Source: Gloeopeniophorella convolvens
Taxonomy: Eukaryota > Basidiomycota > Agaricomycetes > Russulales
Assembly: GCA_022496205.1 (NCBI GenBank)
Contig: WTXD01000027.1
Span: forward strand, 124,001 to 188,000
Reading direction: 5' to 3'
DNA: 64,000 nt
The position numbers were made by a program, and so were the translations under genes. This document shows, in pieces, positions 56,425 to 64,000 of this stretch (position 1 is the stretch's first letter; every line of letters begins with the position of its first letter). The notes below the pieces were generated by a model. It was not told the origin of the DNA. It made no database searches and saw only the letters and a program-made list of their open reading frames with translations.

Positions 56425-57903
56425 ATGGACCCGCATCGAGGAGGACACACAGGCCAGCTGGCGCCGCGAGAGAACAGTACGTTTGACGTCTCTTACTTCG
56501 CGCGACATCTTATAACTTCCTTTCAAACAGTGGCCGCTACCCTTTCAATTCACGTGCTTCACGATGAGGTCCTTCTGCATATATTTGACCACTACCGCAT
56601 GGCGGAGGTCCGTTGGCTGAAGGACCACCTATGGCTGGGGCTCTCACACGTTTGCCAGCGTTGGCAACGTGTGATATATGCTTCGCCCTTGCGCCTGAAG
56701 TTGCAGCTCTACTGCACTTATGGCACCAACGTTCCTCTGCTAGTCGACATTTGGCCGACGTTGCCCATCGTACTCGATTATCCGGACTGGGACCAGGAAG
56801 ACGAGATCTGGGTCTCGCTCAACTATCGGGACCGCATTCAAGAGATCAAGTTCTCCGCGGACGAATGGACGCTGTACCAGCACACTGCGGAAATGAAGTA
56901 TGCGATGCCCGTGCTGGAAAGCCTCACGTATGAGTGCACCTACAGCGACCGAACGATTCCGAACGAGTTCCTTGGAGGATACACCCCACGTCTGCACACC
57001 TTATACCTCCGTAACACCATGATCTCACCCCGATTACCCTTCTTACTATCCGCGAATGGCCTCGTCAACTTCCAAATCAGGGGGTATCTACCCTTCAGCA
57101 TCTCGCCAGACGACCTTCTGGAGTACCTGCAGACAATGCCTCGATTGGAAAGACTAGTCATCTACGACGATACCTCCGACGACCCTGGTCGCCGGGCGTG
57201 TTGCTGGGGACCCAGTCTGACCGAACCCATCACCTTGGGCAAACTCCTGACGTTCAAGTACACCGGCGACGACATGTTTTTGGACTACTTTTTGTCCCAG
57301 CTCCACCTACCAGAAGTTCTGGACTTCTCTATCACCATCTTTCATGACCCGTACAGCATGCCTCACTTCCCAGCGTTCGCCAACCGGTCACTTGGGAACT
57401 TCAGGCCCTGCGTAGTCAATATGGGATACTCAAAGGATGATGTTTATGTCGTTGCCAGTCGGTGGGATACGGACGCGAATTTGACGTTCCAAGTCAAGGT
57501 GCCGGAATCTTCAGATGATCCCAGAGATTGGCCACTCGTGACAATGAAACAAATGTCCTCCGACCTGAGTTTCGTCCTCGCCTCCGCGGTGGTAGCCATG
57601 GTTTCATCCTTCCGTGAGGAGCCGATTGTTGACGACACGCTCTGGCGCGATGTGCTGCAGCCCTATCGTTCCATGAGGCTCCTCAAGATGGAGTTCCAAA
57701 TCTCCCCCCAACTTGCGCACGCACTGACGGTAGAAACGGAAGACCCCGACATGACCTTGCTTCCTGCCCTCCATGGAGTCGGGGTCGTCTGCCGCAACAA
57801 AGACGAACATCGCAAATCCGTCCTACTCGACATCTTTAGCTCATTCGCTGCTGCGCGCAAGAAAGCTGGTCATGACGTCGCTATCTTGCATCTTATCGAA
57901 TAA
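56425..57903 (+). CDS. F-box-like protein, array copy 3
   Basis: Exon 1 56425-56476 and exon 2 56531-57903, with a 54-nt intron, give 474 residues. The start MDPHRGGHTGQLAPREN parallels copy 2 (LAPRDN). F-box: VLHDEVLLHIFDHYR...WLGLSHVCQRWQRVIYASPLRLKLQLYCTYG. LRR-like blocks: LGGYTPRLHTLYLRNTM, LSANGLVNFQIRGY, YLQTMPRLERLVIYDD and LHLPEVLDFSITIFHDPYSMPHFP. A second frame runs alongside part of the exon but lacks homology. The C-terminus is LLDIFSSFAAARKKAGHDVAILHLIE. Intact, with no stop. Same predicted role as copies 1 and 2. Confidence 0.82.
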   Translation: MDPHRGGHTGQLAPRENSTFDVSYFARHLITSFQTVAATLSIHVLHDEVLLHIFDHYRMAEVRWLKDHLWLGLSHVCQRWQRVIYASPLRLKLQLYCTYGTNVPLLVDIWPTLPIVLDYPDWDQEDEIWVSLNYRDRIQEIKFSADEWTLYQHTAEMKYAMPVLESLTYECTYSDRTIPNEFLGGYTPRLHTLYLRNTMISPRLPFLLSANGLVNFQIRGYLPFSISPDDLLEYLQTMPRLERLVIYDDTSDDPGRRACCWGPSLTEPITLGKLLTFKYTGDDMFLDYFLSQLHLPEVLDFSITIFHDPYSMPHFPAFANRSLGNFRPCVVNMGYSKDDVYVVASRWDTDANLTFQVKVPESSDDPRDWPLVTMKQMSSDLSFVLASAVVAMVSSFREEPIVDDTLWRDVLQPYRSMRLLKMEFQISPQLAHALTVETEDPDMTLLPALHGVGVVCRNKDEHRKSVLLDIFSSFAAARKKAGHDVAILHLIE

Positions 57904-59748
57904 CAATCCCTTGACTAACCCCTGGCCTCCCGGTCGCTGTGTTTTCGGAACGCTTGGAAGACATTCGCAGCGCTGGATCATGCCGTAATTCCATCTCACA
58001 ACTAATATCTTGGAGATTCCAGGATTGATACACACCCGCGTGGCGGATGCGTTCATCGCAACTTAATCTTCGCTATCCTTACTCACCTCAGTCGCTACAT
58101 CTCCTGTGTCATTGAACACGTTTTGGGTCGAACTTACCTATCTCACAATCTCCAGATACCGGCTCGGCTTCGTGTACTAGGTCGTCATACATACATAGCC
58201 AGCTCACTAGTCGTAGCCTCTACCCCATTCACCCCCGATGGACTCTACATCCTCGAGCACGTACGGTACTCGCTGCAGGATATCTTCTATGACCGGCCTG
58301 TTGGCTTGCACAAGCTGAAAGCGGACATCCTGTTGCCGTAGCCCGGTGTACCGCGACTTATGAGCTTTTACATTGCCATCCTGCGCAATCAACGCATAAT
58401 GTCCCGCTTCCCAGATTTCGCGACTACTGGGTAATGTCCGGTCCTCGTTTGCATTCATGGACTGTTCAGTAATAGGATTGCGACTACCGTAGTGCAATTT
58501 GTTTTTGCTAGACTGTACTTGTGTACTCTACGACTGACAATACTGACGGATTGCAGGCTTCCTGTTGGTTGCATTGCTTCCGTTACGAGCTGTGATACAG
58601 GGCACACTGTACATGCCAGTTCAGGATGTTAAAGGGGATTGAGATCAAGGAGGTGGACTTGAGTACGTTACACATGTGATTGACCGAGCTGAATGGCACT
58701 ATGGAGGGCCGCGCCAGTCACCTAGCCTACGTGGCCACGGTGTTCGCATTGGAAGCCAGAACCTGCGGACGGGTCATGGGAGAAGATAGCATTTCCAAAT
58801 GTACAAAGCCGCGTCTGCCACACCATTATCTGAATCGGGACGCGCAAAACGCAGACTCCGGGCGGGCAATAGCAGGTCCACGCACTCACAGCGCAGCTTC
58901 TCTGATTGCGACCCTTTTGAAAAGCCTCGAGGGTCTCTTCTTGTTTAAAGATGCAGAAAGTGCTCCTTTGCTAGTCGACGAGCGTATATAGACGGTAGTC
59001 CTACCAGTGCACGCTAGTCAGCACGGGAAGTCCTCTTCACTGTTGCCAGTTATCAGCCCAAACCCTAGGAGGAAGGGGGACAGCATTGGGACAGCATCAT
59101 GCCCGTCACGGCCTGGCATGCATCTCAAGATCTACCTTTTTTCGCTCCAAGCCAGAGACTCGCTGCCTAGCGGTGGGTGCAAGCTGGCGAGACTTCTGGA
59201 CGGGCGCCGCGATAGACATGAAATGTCCATGCATACGAACTGGCTAAGCATGAATTGCTGACACCATCTGTATGGACACCCATTGACGTTTCTTGCCGCT
59301 CGAGGACTGTAGGACGTAATCGAGTGCTGCTAGAGTGCTGCGTGCTACCCTTCTGGATGCACGCGCGCCGGAAGGGAAGGTGAAGGACGAGTGCAAGATG
59401 GACTCGGTCCGCAGATAGCGGCTGGCTGGAGTTGGTTGGTTGGTTGGCCGGCTCAATTCTGAGCCACGGCGTTTCGGCGAACACCCGGCATCCCCGCATG
59501 CAGGCGCAAGCTCGACCAGCCATGCGGCGTCGAGTCGACAGCTGTCGGCGACAGCTGCTGGATCGTCCAGCTGACCAATCCGATTGCATGCAGAGACTCG
59601 CTCGGCAGCGTTTTTTTTCTCCGCGGAAGCCCATGCGGGAGTCATGAGAAGCTGGCTTGCCCCGGAAGCCGACAAGATAAAATGGGATGACTCTGAGCTC
59701 TTCGCGTCGAGGCTTAGCCGAACCCTTCCCCTACAGGCCGCGGTAAAT
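57904..59748. other. Long intergenic region
   Basis: About 1.85 kb with only short frames of no recognisable family. The start holds the 3' flank of the third F-box gene, and the end should hold the promoter of the transporter gene. A (GTTG)n-like short repeat lies near 59430-59448. Confidence 0.4.
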
Positions 59749-61541
59749 ATGTCCAGGGCGAACAGTCTCGAGCGCAAGAGCCAGCAGTCACAGTCTTTTG
59801 ACCGCTCAACACTGCACGACTCGGAGCCGCAGGCTCGGACGTCCCACGTGGAGAAAGAAAAAGGGGACACCGAGGCGTCTGCCATCCCTCCCGAGGTCGC
59901 ATACCAGAGGCATGCTGCGGACGACTACCCTGACGGCGGGCTGCAGGCGTGGCTGGTAGTGCTAGGGGTGCGTAGCCTCCATACGATGCAATGTATCTGC
60001 TTACCCTTGCCTGTAGGCTGCCAGTGTGACTTTCTCAACGTGAGCAGCCCCGTATGGCACACTTCTGACCCGAAGTTCTTCAGAAGTACTGATGACACTT
60101 CGTGCAGATTTGGCTACGTGAATGCCTGGGGAGTCAGTAGTCCATGGTCTCGTGGTGTATGCTACGTGCTTATGATGGTCTGGTTACAGGAGTTCCAAGA
60201 CTATTATGAAGACATCGTTCTAAGGAACAAATCCCCTTCCACGATGTGCGTCATTTCTGTCATAAGGGATGCCCCGCGCTGATGTTGTTCCTATCAAGCG
60301 CCTGGATTGGCTCCGTACAAGTGCGTAGTCCATCAAATGACAGTCCACGAGAAGGCTGACGTACATCAGTATTCTCTGGTATTCCTCCCGGCGCTCATTG
60401 TCGGCCGACTGTTCGACATTGGCTACTTTAAAGGGCCTCTGTTCGCGGCCTCGACCATCCTGGTGGTGTGCACCTTCCTCGTCGCAGAGTGTAAGGAGTA
60501 CTGGCACTTCCTGCTCTGTCAAGGCTTCGGCGTTGGTGTGAGTCCCACCCCTCGTCCGGTCGGAAACGATTGTACTGATCAACACCTCTAGATTTCATGC
60601 GGGCTTATTTTTGGACCCACCATGGGCGTTATTGCCCATTGGTTCAAGAAGAAGCGGTCCACAGCTATGGGAGTTGTTGCGTTCGGGTCTTCGATGGGCG
60701 GGACAGTGTTCCCTATAGCGTTCCGCAACCTCAACATCGCAGTAGGGTACGTGCTGCGGATCACCCCACCAGTCACCCAACTGACATGGCCCAACAGGTT
60801 TAAATGGACAATGAGAATCATCGGCTTCATTCTGATCTTCACCTTGGGGATCGCAAACTTGGTATGTGGAGTATAAAGCTTCCTGCTGCCCATGCTAACC
60901 TAGCGCAGACGCTCAAACGCAGGCTTCCTCCAGTCCACGTCTCAGGCGGCCTCCTGAACCTCAAGCAGTTCAAGTCGCCCGCCTACTCCATCTACACCGC
61001 CGCGGGCTTCATCGGCTTCCTCGGTCTCTACACCGTGCTCACCTTCATCAACGCCAGCGCGCCGTCCCAGGGCGTCAGCGGCGACCTCTCCTTCTACCTC
61101 GTCTCGATCGCGAACGCCGGCTCGACCGTGGGCCGCCTCGCCAGCGGCATCATCGCGGACCGCGTCGGCGCGATGACGGTGATGGCGCCCGCGACGCTGC
61201 TCGCGGGCGCGCTGACGTTCGCGTGGCCGTTCGTGAGCGGCAAGGGCGGGGTCGTCGCCATCGCGCTCCTGTACGGCGCGACGTCCGGCGCGTACGTGGG
61301 GCTGCTCGCCGTGCCGATGATGGCGCTCGGCGAGAGCGCCGACGTCGGGCGCCGCACGGGGATGTACATGACCATCCTGGCGTTCGGCGCGGTCGCGGGC
61401 CCGCCGATCTCAGGCGCGATTATTGATGCACACGGGTACAAGGCGGTCGGCATCTATGCAGGCTCAGTGATCATGGTGGCGGTGGTGTTGCTTACGACTG
61501 CACGATGGTTTGTGCTGCGGAGCTGGCGCGGGAAAGTCTAG
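59749..61541 (+). CDS. MFS monocarboxylate-transporter-like permease (MCT/SLC16 type)
   Basis: The start MSRANSLERKS at 59749 opens a charged cytoplasmic tail of about 65 residues. The MCT signature follows: YPDGGLQAWLVVLG, then through two short introns AASVTFSTFGYVNAWG, FQDYYEDIVLRNKSPS, WIGSVQ, YSLVFLPALIVGRLFDIGY and LLCQGFGVG. Next come SCGLIFGPTMGVIAHWFKKKRSTAMGVV with FGSSMGGTVFPIAF, FKWTMRIIGFILIF and a central loop LKRRLPPVHVSGGLLNL. The C-terminal half is one exon with six helices: AAGFIGFLGLYTVL, NAGSTVGRLASGIIADRVG and YGATSGAYVGLLAVPMMALG. It lies in the plasma membrane. Substrate (monocarboxylate, riboflavin or other) cannot be told from sequence. Codon use in the last exon is markedly more GC-rich than in the first. 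Intact. Confidence 0.85.
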
Positions 61542-61907
61542 AGTTACTTAGCAGAAGAGGAGTCTTGAGCGGCAGAGTGCTGAGCTCAAGTGGATGGACA
61601 CATTTGCATCGACATGTTATGTTTGCGCATATATCACGACAGGATCAACGGAATTCTAGATTACATGGCTTCATTCGATATAACCGCCGCTGAATCGCGA
61701 GATCTACGCAGAAAGAGCATTAGAGAATAGCGATGCACGCTGTGCCGTTCACCCTGGCGAGTGTTGACTTGCCACATTTGCGGATCGCGGCTCCGACTGA
61801 CGCACATGGACACACCCCATGCATGCATATGGCCAGGAGAGCTATGCGATGTAGATCTGCACGCAAAGTTTTCAAGCGCGTAGCCATGAAAAAGAACACA
61901 AAAACTA
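61542..61907. other. Intergenic region
   Basis: No gene recognised. The right end carries the T runs (on the minus strand) that end the tRNA-Val transcript. Confidence 0.45.
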
Positions 61908-61981
61908 TGATTCGACCCGGGCTCGAACCGGGGACCTTCTGTGTGTTAGACAGATGCGATAACCAGCTACGCCATCGAACC
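61908..61981 (-). tRNA. tRNA-Val (anticodon AAC)
   Basis: Seven-base acceptor stem GGTTCGA/TCGAATC (one G-T pair), with discriminator A. A D arm with GTAGCTGG is present. The anticodon stem TCTGT/ACAGA encloses loop CTAACAC, so the anticodon is AAC (read as IAC). The T arm is CCCGG-TTCGAGC-CCGGG. There is no intron. T-rich runs directly downstream on the minus strand fit Pol III termination. Confidence 0.95.
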
Positions 61982-62671
61982 GCTGTAACAGCAAGCGCCT
62001 AAGCAAACCAACACCTACCATGTGCGTCCTTCCACTCAGTGACTCCCGACCTCAACCAACTGCTTTACGTGTGTTGGCGCCTTCGCACAACCCTATCGCC
62101 CAGCGTGGGCAAAAACGATCCTCAGCCTAAGTGTGCATCGCACAGCAATCAGCAGCCCACGCACTCGGTGCTGGAATTTCCCACGTCCCGCCGGCGCAAT
62201 GCCCCGACAAGAAATCGTGTATCGTGATTACCTGATCTTTTGTACACACAGGCGGAGCAGCTGCCTGCTGACAACAGCTGAATTTTTCAAGGACATACAA
62301 ACGCCCTGTCAGACTGCATCGCCAGACGAACCTTTAAACCATTCTCTTTTTCTCGACATATTATAGTAAGCACAGACTAAGAGAGCGATGGACCGACCGT
62401 ACATATCTCGCGACAAAAACACAAAAAAAAAACCCACGTGCGATGACGCCGAGCGACGAGAGAAGAGAGAAAGAGATGGGGAAAGGGCCCGCACCAGCTC
62501 ATTGCCGCCATTCATGGGCTGATGGCCTTACGCAAACATGTGAAAGTGATGAGCAACCGCGCCGGCCAATGCGAGAGCACGAGCAGAGGGACGGACTGGT
62601 GAGCCTCCGCCTGCATCCTTCTCCTTTCCCACGCATCCTCTTCTCCGTCTTCAGCATCCTGAGGTGATGAA
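61982..62671. other. Intergenic region
   Basis: No gene recognised. It contains the 3' flank of the minus-strand zinc-finger gene. Confidence 0.4.
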
Positions 62672-64000
62672 CTACAAGAAGTCCTCTGCACGCGCCCGCT
62701 TCTTCCCGCGCATCTCCTCGGTCGAAGCAGCACCTGCCGCCCCGGCCTCGGGCGCGACCTGCGCAGCCGCAGCATCAGTCTTTGCCCCGGGAGCAGATGC
62801 AAGCGTGTCCTTAGCGACATAGTATTTCGGGTGCCGCGACCGGACTTCATCCTATCGGGGAGTGAAACGATGTCAGTAAAGTCGGGATTTCAAGGGGTAA
62901 GAGCACGCACTGGACAGAAGTTCGGCTCTGAGTACTTGAGCACCGTCTTCTTTTTCAGCTCCGGGTTTGTCTGTGCAAGTGCCGGGTTCGGCAGCGTCAG
63001 TGGGGGCGGTGTGGCGGGCCCACCTGGCGCTGGAGCTGGTGTCACAGATAACGAGGGAGGTACAGGAGTCGAGCCAGAAAACACGGGCGGGCTCGCGGAA
63101 GGAGGAGGGAAGGGTGGGGTCACACCGGGCGGAGGGAACGGAGGGACCATACCAGGCGGCGGGAAGGGCGGCATCATACCCGGCGGCGGTGGGAAGCCTG
63201 GCGGAAGAGGGAAGCCAGGCGGAGGAGGGCTGTAGATTACGTTAACGGGGATGATGTGATACGAAAGGTAAGAAGACTTACCCAGGAGGCATGCCAGGCA
63301 TGCCTGGGAACGGCGGTGGGAAGGGAGGAACCCCTGGGAAAAGGCCCGGGGGCGGTGGCATGCCGGGGAAGACGGGAGGCGCACCTGGAGGCATCATGGG
63401 CATAGGTATGGGGCCGGGGGTGGGGGCGGCGGGGGCGGGCGGTGCCGCATACGCCTGGGGAGTGGCCGCGTATACGGCACCCTGATTCGGGTCCGCCGGG
63501 GCTGGTGCTGGCGCCTCGTGTGCACCCATGAGTGCCTTGTGTGCCTCAAGCTGAGCACGAAGTTCCTCTTCAGTTAGCGGGCGATTCTCCGTCTTTGGTC
63601 GTTTAGCTTGCGGCTGTGAGATGGATCCAGCAGTAAGGCCGAGCTCGATTTCTTTGCGACGCTTGTAGTCTGCAATATCTGGGACTGGGATACCTTCCAT
63701 ACCGAAGATCTCGACCTCGTAGCCATCACGTCCTGGGAGTGCATTTTCAATCCGGGGAAGACTGAATATCCTGTATGAGAGATGAAGGATCGTGATAAAG
63801 AAAGATACACACTTGTCTGGCTCAAGTTTGTGAACCTGCTGGATATGAACTGCAAGACCACCAGCAGTGTTCAAACGACGAGGGCACATGCCGCACTTGA
63901 AATGTTTGGCTTTCTGATGCTGCATCAGAACTGGAGAGATATGATTAGGAGAGTAAGACGACAGTGATACGGAAAAAAAACGGACCTTTCTCATCTTCGA
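62672..64000 (-). CDS. BuGZ/ZNF207-like C2H2 zinc-finger protein (5' end beyond window)
   Basis: Partial: the start lies right of the window. The first visible exon ends FEDEK at the edge, then VLMQHQKAKHFKCGMCPRRL and NTAGGLAVHIQQVHKLEPDK, which form two close zinc fingers, then ENALPGRDGYEVEIFGMEGIP and a basic helix YKRRKEIELGL. A long Pro/Gly/Met/Phe-rich low-complexity region (63480-62950) carries repeated PPFPPPGM-like units. The C-terminus reads LKKKTVLKYSEPNFCPDEVRSRHPKYYV and ends KKRARAEDFL. BuGZ proteins bind Bub3 and microtubules, aid spindle assembly and undergo phase separation in animals; a GLEBS-type Bub3-binding motif should be looked for but was not clear. In fungi the role is unproven. 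Introns of 50-70 nt interrupt it. Confidence 0.8.

Noticed and set aside
57904..59748. Small open frames between the F-box array and the transporter gene.
   Set aside because: No homology, no splice-consistent joining and no codon-bias signal that I can see.
62831..63485. Plus-strand Gly-rich frames opposite the zinc-finger gene.
   Set aside because: Complement of the Pro-rich repeats in the BuGZ-like gene.
1..64000. CRISPR arrays, phage or bacterial operons.
   Set aside because: Nothing of the kind. Introns, tRNA form and gene families show a eukaryotic nuclear genome.

Overview
The window reads as nuclear DNA of a filamentous basidiomycete, most likely an Agaricomycete. Almost every gene is split by 45-70 nt GT-AG introns, coding exons are GC-rich, one tRNA carries an intron, and the gene content (expanded BTB/POZ, F-box, kinase-like and P-loop families beside fungal housekeeping genes) is typical of mushroom-forming fungi. 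The assignment comes from gene style and protein families only.

Layout, left to right. 0.5-4.6 kb: a conserved membrane-anchored protein of unknown role, an intron-containing tRNA-Ala(CGC), and an MFS drug/polyamine-type exporter. 5.6-16.2 kb: four head-to-tail paralogues, each made of two fused BTB-like modules and ending in a tiny last exon; the third has an in-frame stop. 16.5-22.4 kb: a PNS1/CTL-type transporter and a TFIIIC WD40 subunit. 22.5-25.0 kb: two tandem degenerate kinase-like genes. 25.8-32.9 kb: an MDR-family oxidoreductase, a HEL2/ZNF598 ribosome-quality-control E3 ligase, and a divergently transcribed coiled-coil protein. 33-37.6 kb: an island holding a frameshifted FCP1-type phosphatase, a short spliced clathrin-heavy-chain-like gene, a 210-bp MITE and GC-rich sequence with no clear gene, bracketed by two copies of a ~30-bp repeat. 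38-41 kb: a UBP3/USP10-type deubiquitinase. 41.5-49.4 kb: a P-loop NTPase of a fungal expanded family, a protein O-mannosyltransferase and fibrillarin. 49.7-51.4 kb: a divergent pair of Hsp20 genes sharing one heat-shock promoter. 52-58 kb: three tandem F-box genes. 59.7-64 kb: an MCT-type transporter, tRNA-Val(AAC), and a BuGZ/ZNF207-like zinc-finger gene running off the right edge.

The most interesting features are the dual-BTB array with its conserved terminal motif, the close linkage of a HEL2-type ligase with a UBP3-type deubiquitinase (known antagonists on 40S ribosomal proteins), the clathrin-derived mini-gene, and the repeat-bracketed island. Splice sites were inferred by eye from frame continuity, GT/AG signals and agreement between paralogues; none was confirmed by transcripts.
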